Shown piece after piece: positions 8,866 to 17,273 of a stretch of 64,000 bases of DNA. Made by a program: the position numbers and the translations under genes. How positions within the stretch are numbered: position 1 is the first letter of the stretch; every line of letters starts with the position of its first letter. The notes beneath the pieces were generated by a model. It was given only the letters and a program-made list of their open reading frames with translations. It was not told where the DNA came from and ran no database searches. Source of the stretch: Methylomonas koyamae (GTDB lineage Bacteria; Pseudomonadota; Gammaproteobacteria; Methylococcales; Methylomonadaceae); assembly GCF_006483455.1 (NCBI RefSeq), contig NZ_PPPU01000001.1, forward strand, positions 1 to 64,000, written 5' to 3'.

Positions 8866-10041
8866 ATGCCAGAAAAATCAACGCTATTTCCCTATTTTCA
8901 GCCCATCATTGCGATAGCCAGCAGCAAAATCGTCGGTTACGAAGCCTTGGCCCGCCAATACGATGCCAAGGGCAATGTGGTTTCTGCCGGCGCCCTGTTC
9001 TCCTCCGCCGATGTGGACATCAAACAGCGTACCGAACTGGATCGACAGGTACGCTGGCAAGCCCTGGAAAAATTCTCGCAGCAAGCCGATAGCCAAACCT
9101 ATCTGGCGCTGAACATTTCGGCGGCCTGGATCGAGAATCTGCGCCAACTCAATGCCTTGCCGACCCTGCGCATGCTGGAAGAATTGAATATCGACCGCCA
9201 ACGCATCGTCGTCGAAATCTCCGATGCTCACGTCGATCCGCACAAGTTGAAACAGATCGTGCAGCGTTACCGCAAACACGGCCTGCGGGTGGCGATCGGC
9301 GACTTCGGCGCCGGTTCCTCGCAACTGGAACGGGTGATCGCGATCCAGCCCGACATCATCAAAATCGATATGCGGTTGTTCAAGCGTGCCGCCCGCGGCA
9401 GCAGCATCGCTACCGACATCGTGCATCTGATGTCGCGCCTGGGCCAGCGCACCGGCGCCCGCATCGTCTGCGAAGGCGTGGAAAGCGACGAGGAATTTTT
9501 ATTCGGCTTGAACTGCGGCGCCCAATTCATGCAGGGTTTTTTGTTCGCCAAAGCCGAAGCCGATTTCCTGCCCATCAACAGTTTCGAACAGCACGCCGCA
9601 TCGCTGCGCAGCAAATTCGTCAAGAACACGCTGCCGCGGGTACAAATGGAAATCAACGCGATCAACGCCATTAAGGCTTTGATTTACCGCTTGGCCCAAG
9701 CACTACAGGACGACTTCAACCTGAACGAACTGGTCAGTTGGAATTTCAGCCAAAGCGGCGTGATCCGGTTTTACCTGTGCAACAATCAGGGCGACCAGAT
9801 TTCGCCGGATTTCAATTTCAGCGAAAACCAATGGTTTACCGATCCGCGCAAGATCGGCTTCAACTGGTCCTGGCGGCCGTACTTCTTTCAGTTGCTGGCG
9901 CTGGAAAACTGCGGCGATCGCAACCGCATCGTCACCTCCGAACGCTATCGCGATTTCGAAACCAGCCTGCTATGCAAGACTTTGGCGCTACGCCTGGACA
10001 ATGAGCGAATTTTATTGGTGGATACCGTGGTAGGTGACTAG
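8866..10041 (+). CDS. EAL-domain protein, probably catalytically inactive
   Basis: The 391-residue protein has an EAL domain at about residues 5-240: E26-A-L, N83, E117, K166, EGVE at 203-206 and Q223 are kept. The metal-binding DDFGTG loop reads GDFGAG (145-150), so the first Asp is Gly145; the Glu of the ExxE pair is Asp120. In characterised EAL enzymes that Asp is needed for c-di-GMP hydrolysis, so loss of activity is likely and a role as a c-di-GMP or protein receptor is possible. Residues 255-391 form a separate domain I do not recognise. The gene is 19 nt after nasA and 99 nt before a histidine kinase gene, so it is probably part of the nitrate operon or its regulation. Confidence 0.85.
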   Translation: MPEKSTLFPYFQPIIAIASSKIVGYEALARQYDAKGNVVSAGALFSSADVDIKQRTELDRQVRWQALEKFSQQADSQTYLALNISAAWIENLRQLNALPTLRMLEELNIDRQRIVVEISDAHVDPHKLKQIVQRYRKHGLRVAIGDFGAGSSQLERVIAIQPDIIKIDMRLFKRAARGSSIATDIVHLMSRLGQRTGARIVCEGVESDEEFLFGLNCGAQFMQGFLFAKAEADFLPINSFEQHAASLRSKFVKNTLPRVQMEINAINAIKALIYRLAQALQDDFNLNELVSWNFSQSGVIRFYLCNNQGDQISPDFNFSENQWFTDPRKIGFNWSWRPYFFQLLALENCGDRNRIVTSERYRDFETSLLCKTLALRLDNERILLVDTVVGD

Positions 10042-10140
10042 ACTCATCTGTCCCGAACGGCACCGGCAACTGGCCGCGGCCGGCTTTTTACTATAATCAG
10101 TGCGACATGGTAACTGGCTGGAGCATGCAAAGGCGGCGAG

Positions 10141-11505
10141 ATGAGCGACGACGAGAACTTATCGAAAATTCTGGTGATCGACAGCGACAGGCCGGCGATT
10201 TTGGTTGTCGGCAGCGATCCGGAATTGGCAACCCGCCTCAACCGGTTGTTCAATCGGACGGCAGTGGCCGATAGCAGCCAAATTTCCGGAAAACCGAGCT
10301 ACGCCGTACATTGGTCCGGCAATGCAGCGCATGCGGCACAGGCGATTGCCGACGGCTTAGCCGCAAACGCCCCGTTTAATTTGGTTTTTGTGCTGCATCC
10401 TTTGCCGCAAGCCAGCGGCGTGGCCTTGATAAAACACCTGTGGGAATTGGATTCCGGTTTGAACGCGGTGCTTTGCAATGCCGATCCGGGACTTTACTGG
10501 CCACAGATCGCCGAAACGCTGGGCGAGAGCGATCAGTTGCTGATTTTACAGCAACCGGTTTGCGACTTGGTCGTACGCCAAGTGGTCCATGCCATGGTCA
10601 GGCAATGGCAATTGGTGAAGCAAACCCAAGACGTCATGCAATTTATCGTGATGCAGAACCAACGGCTCGACGCGACCAACCACAAGTTGCAGGACATGCA
10701 GGCGCAGTTGCTGCAATCGGAGAAAATGTCATCGATCGGTCAATTGGCTGCGGGCGTTGCCCACGAAATCAACAATCCGATCGGATTCGTCAAATCCAAT
10801 CTAAATACTCTGAAGGGATATACCGAAGACTTATTAGCCCTGGCCGAGACTTACGAACAGGCCGAGGCAGCGATAGCCGACCCGGTCCTGCGTGCCGAAA
10901 TCGACTCGGTCAAACGCCGGATCGACTTCGACTACTTGCGAGACGACGCGCCGGATTTGCTCAACGATTCGCTGGACGGTATTAACCGGGTTGCCAAAAT
11001 CGTTCAGGACTTGAAGGACTTTTCCCATCCGCAACACGACGGCGACGCCTGGCAGTGGGCCGATCTCAACGCCAACCTCGATAGCGCCTTGAACATTGTT
11101 TACAACGAACTCAAATACAAAGCGGACATCGTCAAACACTATGGCGAGCTGCCTTTGGTCAATTGCTTGGCTGGCCAACTGAACCAGGTCTTCGTCAACT
11201 TGCTGGTCAACGCCGCATACGCGATTGACAAGCGGGGCGTCATCACCATTGCCACCGGCAGCGGCGAAGGCCGGGTCTGGCTAGAAATTTCCGACACCGG
11301 CTGCGGGATTGCCGACGAGCAACTGAACCGGATTTTCGATGCCTTTTACACCACCAAGCCGGTCGGTAAAGGGACCGGGCTGGGATTGACAATTTCCTAC
11401 GGCATTCTCAAAAAACACAGCGGCGAAATCAGCGCGCGCAGCCGAGTCGGCGAAGGCACCACCTTGCGCATTGAACTGCCGGTCAATGCCGAACCAAGCC
11501 AGTGA
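10141..11505 (+). CDS. Sensor histidine kinase with degenerate N-terminal receiver-like domain
   Basis: The 454-residue protein has no membrane segment. Residues ~18-150 resemble a response-regulator receiver fold (ILVVGSDPEL), but where the phospho-accepting Asp is expected the sequence is LVFVLHPLP, so it cannot be phosphorylated in the usual way. A coiled-coil linker (about 165-195) leads to a HisKA domain with H208 in GVAHEINNP. The HATPase follows: N box LLVNAAYA, G1 DTGCGIAD, F box FDAFYTTK and G2 GTGLGL. It is a complete cytoplasmic kinase; no partner regulator gene is adjacent. Context after nasA and the EAL gene suggests nitrogen or c-di-GMP linked signalling, which is inference. Confidence 0.85.
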   Translation: MSDDENLSKILVIDSDRPAILVVGSDPELATRLNRLFNRTAVADSSQISGKPSYAVHWSGNAAHAAQAIADGLAANAPFNLVFVLHPLPQASGVALIKHLWELDSGLNAVLCNADPGLYWPQIAETLGESDQLLILQQPVCDLVVRQVVHAMVRQWQLVKQTQDVMQFIVMQNQRLDATNHKLQDMQAQLLQSEKMSSIGQLAAGVAHEINNPIGFVKSNLNTLKGYTEDLLALAETYEQAEAAIADPVLRAEIDSVKRRIDFDYLRDDAPDLLNDSLDGINRVAKIVQDLKDFSHPQHDGDAWQWADLNANLDSALNIVYNELKYKADIVKHYGELPLVNCLAGQLNQVFVNLLVNAAYAIDKRGVITIATGSGEGRVWLEISDTGCGIADEQLNRIFDAFYTTKPVGKGTGLGLTISYGILKKHSGEISARSRVGEGTTLRIELPVNAEPSQ

Positions 11506-11918
11506 AACCCTTACGGCATTCGCCGGCCGCCGCGGTTGCACCAGCCCCCATCCGTAACGTGAGTGTTTGATTTCGGAACGATTTTGATGGCTTTAAGTTT
11601 CACGGGAAACTCGTAACAAAGCACTTTAGCCAGCATTAAGTTTATCCCGTAACTCACTTCAAGAATATTTTACAAGATATTGATGTTAAACGTTTTGTTG
11701 TATTTTAAGCCAAATTATCGGACTAAGGCGAGTTGATGGCAACGATAAACCGAATTCCTCAGCCACGGCCGGGCGGATTCCGCGCCAATCGCGGCGTCGG
11801 CCGGCTCGAACATTGTAAACAATTAATATCCATAGAGTTTTCGTGCGACTTTAAGATAAACTGCAGCCAGGCGAACCGAAACCGAATACCTTGAAGCACG
11901 TTTCGCGGGAGTATGTTT
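11506..11918 (+). other. 413-nt intergenic region without a gene
   Basis: An A+T-richer stretch between the kinase and the deacetylase-like gene. No open frame with coding character and no tRNA were found. A perfect short inverted repeat, ATTGT-AA-ACAAT, sits at 11812-11823 and could be an operator. TTGATG...TATTTT around 11680-11705 has a promoter-like look but a 15-nt spacer. Confidence 0.5.
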
Positions 11919-12866
11919 ATGCGCACACTGTATTACAGTCATCCGGATTTTCTGGCCCACGATACCGGGCTGGCCCATCCGGAATGCCCCGAGCGGCTGC
12001 GAGTCATTGCCGAAGTGCTCGCGGCACCGAAGTTCGCCGCACTGACGCATGTACAAGCGGTATTGCCGGACGACATTGAAGACAAAATCGGGTTGGTTCA
12101 CGGTCGGGCCATGATCGCCAAACTGCTGGCCGAGATACCGGAACACGGTCTGACCAACCTGGATGCCGACACAGTGGTTTCGCCCGGTTCGCGCCAGGCG
12201 GCGCTACTGGCCGTCGCGGCGGTATGCGATGCAGTGGATAAAGTCTGCGGCGGCTCAGCCGACAATGCCTTCTGTGCGGTGCGCCCGCCCGGACACCATG
12301 CCATGCCTGACTACCCGATGGGTTTTTGTCTGTTCAACAACGTGGCGATAGCCGCCGAGTATGCGCGCAAGGGCTACGGCCTGGAGCGGATCGCGATCGT
12401 CGATTTCGACGTGCACCACGGCAACGGCACCCAGGCCGCGTTTTACGACCAGCCGCAAGTGCTCTACATATCCAGCCACCAATGGCCGCATTACCCCGGC
12501 AGCGGCCATCCTTCGGAACACGGTGCCGGCAATATCCTCAACCTGGCGCTGGCGACCGGCAGCGACGGCGAGGTGATTCGAGCCAAATATCGCGATACGG
12601 TATTCCCCGCCTTGAGCAAATTTGCACCGCAGTTGGTTTTGGTTTCGGCCGGATTCGACGCGCACAAAGACGACCCGCTCGCCTCGTTGCGCTTGACGGA
12701 AGCAGACTACCATTGGCTGACCGAACAATTGCGAGCGATCGCCGAGGAGTATTGCCAGGGGCGTCTGATTTCGGTGCTGGAGGGCGGCTACAATTTGCGG
12801 GCGCTGGCAAACAGCGTCGCCGCGCATGTGGCGGCTTTGATCGGTTTGGGCAACGAGGGCGTTTGA
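11919..12866 (+). CDS. Histone-deacetylase-family zinc amidohydrolase
   Basis: The 315-residue protein belongs to the arginase/deacetylase superfamily, bacterial class II HDAC-like group (acetoin-utilisation, acetylpolyamine and related amidohydrolases). Catalytic features are all visible: RPPGHH (tandem active-site His), zinc ligands in DFDVHHGNG and SAGFDAH, and the GGYN loop near the C-terminus. Length is normal for the family. ATG at 11919 is chosen over ATG at 11913 because the CGGGAG ribosome site (11905-11910) is 8 nt from the former and only 2 nt from the latter. The substrate cannot be told from sequence; acetylated polyamines, acetyl-lysine proteins or formamide-like amides are possible. 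It stands alone, convergent with the cytochrome P460 gene. Confidence 0.9.
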   Translation: MRTLYYSHPDFLAHDTGLAHPECPERLRVIAEVLAAPKFAALTHVQAVLPDDIEDKIGLVHGRAMIAKLLAEIPEHGLTNLDADTVVSPGSRQAALLAVAAVCDAVDKVCGGSADNAFCAVRPPGHHAMPDYPMGFCLFNNVAIAAEYARKGYGLERIAIVDFDVHHGNGTQAAFYDQPQVLYISSHQWPHYPGSGHPSEHGAGNILNLALATGSDGEVIRAKYRDTVFPALSKFAPQLVLVSAGFDAHKDDPLASLRLTEADYHWLTEQLRAIAEEYCQGRLISVLEGGYNLRALANSVAAHVAALIGLGNEGV

Positions 12867-12888
12867 CCGCCCTCTTTCCCATCCGTTG

Positions 12889-13380
12889 TTATTGCAGATT
12901 CGGCAGGGTATAGACGTAGTCGGCGTCCTTCATCGGCGCGTGGCAGGCGAAGCAAGGCGCTGATTGCTCCTTGTCGTACATTTTCAAAGTCTTGCCTTCC
13001 CAGATACCGAAGCCCCAACCGCCGGTCTCAGCGTATTTCTTGCTGTCTTTGACCATCGCTTCGGCGGCGGTAAATTCGCCGGGCACCGAGGCTTGTTCCC
13101 AATTCGGATGCTTGCGCTCGGCCCATTTGATCTTGGCGATAATGCTGCCGTCCGGCCAGGGCTTGGTCTTGCCGGCCCGCGCGGCATTGATGGTGATGTC
13201 GTTGCCGACGATCGCCCGCATGCTGTTCTTCTCGTGGCGTAGCGACACGCCCAACAGCCGCCAATCCCGATATTCGCCGTGCTCCGGTTTCGCCGCCGGC
13301 ACGGTTTCGGCGGCAACGCCATTGGCAACCAAAATCAAAGCGGCGGCCAGCAGCCGGCCGCCGGAAATCGTTTTGTACAT
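12889..13380 (-). CDS. Cytochrome P460 family protein
   Basis: The 163-residue periplasmic heme protein has an N-terminal signal peptide (about residues 1-25, cleaved after VAAE). One c-type heme site, C143-F-A-C146-H147, lies close to the C-terminus, the hallmark arrangement of the P460/cytochrome c'-beta family. P460 enzymes oxidise hydroxylamine using a heme cross-linked to a lysine; cytochrome c'-beta lacks the cross-link and binds NO. Lysines K83 and K85 lie in a strand where a cross-linking Lys could sit, but only an alignment can decide. An excellent ribosome site (GGAGGGTG) fixes the ATG at 13380. A role in detoxifying hydroxylamine or NO formed during ammonia co-oxidation is likely in a methanotroph. 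Confidence 0.88.
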   Translation of the reverse strand: MYKTISGGRLLAAALILVANGVAAETVPAAKPEHGEYRDWRLLGVSLRHEKNSMRAIVGNDITINAARAGKTKPWPDGSIIAKIKWAERKHPNWEQASVPGEFTAAEAMVKDSKKYAETGGWGFGIWEGKTLKMYDKEQSAPCFACHAPMKDADYVYTLPNLQ

Positions 13381-13511
13381 ACACCCTCCGTTAATAGTCA
13401 TGTAAACCAGCGGCGCGGATTGTAACGGCTCCATAGGGCGGCGACCAATACAAAACCGCAAAGCCCGGCCAGTATTTCTTCAGCCAGCCGCCCTCAATGT
13501 CGTTAAGAGCT

Positions 13512-13537
13512 TGATCGCGGGCATGGCCTGCTCCTAC
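13512..13537 (-). repeat. Single REP-like palindromic element
   Basis: Read on the minus strand the element is GTAGGAGCAGGC-CAT-GCCCGCGATC. Its GCAGGC/GCCCGC arms form a 6-bp stem with one mismatch around a CAT loop. The GTAGGAGC lead and GCCCGCGATC tail strongly resemble the REP sequences of pseudomonads. Only one copy was noticed in this window. Confidence 0.5.
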
Positions 13538-13586
13538 CATCCTTGACATAACGCCGCTGCGATGCAGATTCGCTTGGTGCTCTATC

Positions 13587-13712
13587 GCTCCGGTAATGCC
13601 TGCCGGAGCAATCGTTTCGTTCAACAGCAGCGTCTTTCCCCGTGGTCCCTAGTGGGACGGACTCTTAGCCCGCGGGAATGGTTTTGTTGGCTTATGCAAC
13701 TTGCGCCATCCC
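13587..13712 (+). ncRNA. Candidate structured leader RNA with alternative helices
   Basis: Three helices can be drawn: a perfect 7-bp stem GCTCCGG/CCGGAGC (13587-13593 with 13603-13609); GTCCC/GGGAC (13645-13649 with 13654-13658) enclosed by CCCG/CGGG (13639-13642 with 13673-13676); and GGGAATGG/CCATCCC with a bulged A (13674-13681 with 13706-13712). The second and third use the same G residues at 13674-13676 and are mutually exclusive. The element ends about 50 nt before a metal-permease gene. It was not matched to a named riboswitch class by eye. Confidence 0.35.
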
Positions 13713-13763
13713 TAAACGGCTGTTTAGAATGTGAAGTTAATCTCAAACTTCATAAACTCAACG

Positions 13764-14837
13764 ATGCGCGATACTTTTCATTCCTCAAGCCCGGTGATTC
13801 CAGCAGCCGATAGCCGCCGGCTATGGGTGCTGGTCGCGCTGATGGCAGTGGCTGGCTGGTTTTTGTTGACGAATGTCCAACGCGACGGTTTGAGCAGCGG
13901 TTTCGCCCATCCGTTTGCCGGTAACGATCATTTGGTCACGATGTTGGCGGTTGGCATCTGGGCCGCACAATTACGCGGGCATGCGATTTGGATGCTGCCG
14001 GCCACGTTCGTCGGCGTCATGAGCCTGGGCGGTCTGGCCGGAGCGCTCGGCTGCTACCTGCCACAGATCGAAACGATTGTTCTGCTGTCATGCGCCGTAT
14101 TCGGCATATTGATCGTGCGCAACCTGCGCTTCAGCACCAATACCAACTTAGCGATCGTTGCATTGTTCGGTTTTTGCCACGGCTTTGCCCACGGCCAGGA
14201 GATTTCGGCTTCCGCCGGTTTGATTTCTTACGTGTGCGGTTTCGTATCGGCAACTTTGCTATTGCACGGCGCCGGGATCGTCTTCACCAAAGGCGTAGTA
14301 TTGGCGGTGGGCTGTTTTTTCTCGATGACGCTGGCGCAACAGCCTGCAATCGGTGCGGTAAAGGTGAATATTCCGGACGCGCTGCTCGCCGTTTCCAAGC
14401 GGATGCAGACCGAAGCCGTGGAGCGGGTTCAAGCGCGGTTCAGGCAAACGGCCCCTGCCGACGCCGGATGCTTCCCGCCCCAAATCGAATCGGCGCCGCC
14501 GGCCGCGGTTGCTTACCGATTCAGACGGCTATTTCCGGAGATTAACCACTCGCCGGGTTTGAGCATGACCAGTAACGGCGTCGGCCGTACCTCGCCGCCG
14601 CCATTGCCTGTTATTACCGTATCGCTAGCCTCGTCCGCCATACTGCTCGCGCCCCAGCCCTCGACGGCATTGGCCCCTGCTCCATCTCCCGCTTTCAGCC
14701 TTCCCGGCTTTCAGTGCGTTTGCACCAGTTTCTCCGCTGCCGCGCAACGGCAACTTCCGGCGATATCGCCAATGCTACCCGCCGCTAGTGGGTACTTTCC
14801 CGATTTTATTCAGCAATCAAGGCTCGCATACCCATGA
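13764..14837 (+). CDS. HupE/UreJ-type metal permease with long C-terminal tail
   Basis: The 357-residue protein has at its core (about residues 45-190) the HupE/UreJ signature: GFAHPFAGNDHL, the His-containing helix FGFCHGFAHGQE, and several membrane segments. That family transports nickel or cobalt, sometimes copper. Typical members have about 200 residues and end after the last helix. Here ~150 further residues follow, first a basic amphipathic part (about 205-245), then a Pro/Ala/Ser-rich stretch containing PPPLP. The tail ends in an ATGA overlap with the TonB receptor gene, which argues that the frame is translated to its end. ATG at 13764 is preferred; ATG at 13731 in the same frame is possible, and neither has a clear ribosome site. 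Confidence 0.7.
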   Translation: MRDTFHSSSPVIPAADSRRLWVLVALMAVAGWFLLTNVQRDGLSSGFAHPFAGNDHLVTMLAVGIWAAQLRGHAIWMLPATFVGVMSLGGLAGALGCYLPQIETIVLLSCAVFGILIVRNLRFSTNTNLAIVALFGFCHGFAHGQEISASAGLISYVCGFVSATLLLHGAGIVFTKGVVLAVGCFFSMTLAQQPAIGAVKVNIPDALLAVSKRMQTEAVERVQARFRQTAPADAGCFPPQIESAPPAAVAYRFRRLFPEINHSPGLSMTSNGVGRTSPPPLPVITVSLASSAILLAPQPSTALAPAPSPAFSLPGFQCVCTSFSAAAQRQLPAISPMLPAASGYFPDFIQQSRLAYP

Positions 14838-17257
14838 AAATTCCAGAGCAACTCGCCAAAACCGTATTGGCGTTTACCATCGCTTCCGTCGTCGGACCTA
14901 GCGTTAAAGCAGACCCGCGCGCGACTACCGCGCCCGCTAAAGACAAAGCCCAGGATTCGGCGCAAACGTTGAGCGAAGTGGTCGTCGATTCGGAAACAGG
15001 CAAACCCAAGTTTCCCAACACCACCAAAGCCACGCCAAGTTTGACGGTAAACCGGGCGGATATCGAAACCAAAGTCAACGAAGTTACCATCGAGGACGCG
15101 TTGCGCTACCTTCCCGGCGTCAACGTCCGTCGCCGCTACCCGGGCGATGCGAACGCGCCGATCGCGATGCGCGGTTCAAATATCACCCAGTCCGCCCATA
15201 CCATGGTGTTCGCGGACGGCATGCCGATTTACAACATGGTCAACGCCGGCCACACCGCCGCACCGCGCTGGTCGATGGTCGCGCCGAACGAAATCGAATC
15301 GGTCGACGTGCTGTTCGGGCCATTTTCCAGTCAGTACGACGGCCACTCGTTCGGCGGCGTGATTAATTTCAACACCCGCATGCCGGATAAATTCGAAGCG
15401 GAAATGAGCGCCACCGGCATCTTTCAGGACATGCACCGCGGCGGCCGCGATCAGGTATTGCAGGGGTTTCGTACCTTCGTGTCCGGCGGCGACCGTATCG
15501 ATAAATTTCGGGTGTACCTGTCATACAACCACATGGAAAACCAAGGCCAACCGATGGACCCGATCGGCACATCAGCCGCCTCGCGTGGTTTACCGAGCAA
15601 TCTGGCCGCCGGCGCCACGGCCATCCCGGTCACCGGGGCACAACTGATTCCGAGCCCGACCGGCGGCCGGAATTTTATTTTCGGCGACTCGGGCATCGAT
15701 CGGGCCGAAACCGATTTGTTTAAACTGAAAACCTCTTACGACCTGACGGATGACTTGCAGGCTCGATTTACTATTGCCTACGAAGAACGTAACAGATACA
15801 ACAACGATCCGCTGGCCCTGTCCAAAAGCTCTGCCACCGGGCAAACCCTGTTTAGCAATAGCACCAACAACAACGGGCGTTTTACCAATTACTATACGCA
15901 AGACGGCTATAACTTCACGGTGCCGTTGAATGGCTTCCGTTTGCAGGAACAGAACCGCCAAGCCTTGAATTACGGCTTGAGCCTGAAAGGCAAGATCAGC
16001 GAGCGCTGGCACATCGACACCACGGCCAGCTTTTACGACGCCTTTAAGGATACCAGCCTGCAATCCCGGGGTGCCCAACTGGACCCCAACGCCCTGGTCG
16101 CCGGCCAGTTGCCGGGACAAATCACCGATGTCAGTACCTGGTGGGCGACTTACGACCTGAAACTCGCCACCGACCAGTTATTCGGCCGCGACGATTTATC
16201 CTTTATGGGCGGCTACCAGTTGGTGCACGGCAACAATAATAACCGGGTCTATGACAGCAGCGTTTATGCGAGCGGCATGCGCGGTAACGAAGTCAGCGAC
16301 TCGGGCGGACAAACCCAGACCAACAGCTTGTTTTCGCAGCTCGAATGGCGTTTCCTGCCGGATTGGAGCGTAATGGCCGGCTTGCGCTACGATCATTTTC
16401 AGACGATAGGCGGCCATTTTTACAACTACAACCGTAGCGCTACCGACGTCAGGCGCATCCAGAATTACGAAGACCGCAGCCAGGCCCGCATCTCGCCTAA
16501 AGCCGCGATCGAGTATTCGCCGGATAATTGAACTTTGCGTTATTCGTTCTCCAAAGCCTATCGTTTTCCGGTGGCTGAAGAATTATTTGCCAGCAAGAAT
16601 ACCGTCGCCGGAACCACATTCTCCGATCCAAACCTGGGGCCGGAAAATGGTTATTTTCATAACTTCATGGTTCAGTACGACCTGCACCAGGGCTTGGTCA
16701 GGGCCAACTTTTTTTACGACCAAATCAACGATGAAATATTTTCCTATAACCCGCTGCTGGCGGGCGGCAACGGGCCGAACACCTATCTGGCCATCGGGCA
16801 AACCGAATCGATCGGTGTCGATTTGACGTATCAGAAATACGGTTTGTTCGGCCTGCCGCTGGATTTTGCAGCCAATACCATTTTCCTGAACAAGCAAATC
16901 GTCAATAATCCCCAGGCGCCGGGGCTGGCCGGTAACGAGTGGCCGCGGACGCCTCGTTTGCAGGCCAATGTTCAGGCGACTTACCATATACTGCCGGAAT
17001 GGGATGTCACGCCATCGGTCCGCTACCGTAGCGACATGTTCCACCAAATTACCAACGTCGATACGGAAGCCAACGTATTCAACGGCTCGGACGAATACAC
17101 GCTGGTGGATTTCAAAACCAACTACAGACTGCCGACATACCACAATCTGAAAAGCACGATGTCGGCCGGTATCGATAATATTCTGGACCAGGATGTCTAC
17201 GAAAATAATCCGCTGGCGCAACGCACCTACTATGTCAGCTTATCCGTTAAGTACTAA
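14834..17257 (+). pseudogene. TonB-dependent outer-membrane receptor interrupted by one in-frame TGA
   Basis: Two open segments in the same frame (14834-16528 and 16532-17257) are separated only by TGA at 16529-16531. Together they make a normal ~800-residue receptor: signal peptide, plug domain with VEDALRYLPGV-like and DGMPIY motifs (about residues 50-170), a 22-strand barrel, and a C-terminal Tyr (SLSVKY). At the stop the sequence reads PDN-stop-TLRYSFSKAYRFP. In related receptors this position is usually Trp, so a TGG to TGA change is the simplest explanation. The rest shows no decay. It may be a recent pseudogene, a sequencing error, or a readthrough case. The start overlaps the hupE-like gene and the stop is 16 nt before the ABC ATPase gene, so it belongs to one operon, presumably for uptake of a metal chelate. 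Confidence 0.85.
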
Positions 17258-17273
17258 ACCCAACTGTTCAGCC

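Larger units (their letters stand above)
13381..13763 (+). other. Intergenic region upstream of the hupE-like gene
   Basis: About 380 nt without a supported gene between the divergent P460 and hupE-like genes. It contains a REP-like palindrome (13512-13537) and a chain of stable hairpins (13587-13712), both listed separately. No convincing sigma-70 promoter was identified. Confidence 0.5.

Noticed and set aside
14500-14830. Minus-strand stretch with pieces resembling a cobalamin riboswitch (GAAACTGGTGCAAA)
   Set aside because: The later conserved core (CCCGCCACTGT region) is missing, and no minus-strand gene lies downstream; it would be antisense to the hupE-like gene.
16529-16531. TGA recoded as tryptophan or selenocysteine in the TonB receptor
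   Set aside because: TGA is used as the normal stop in many genes of this window (for example ccmF, hisC, dapA), and no selenocysteine insertion context was seen. A mutation or base error is simpler.
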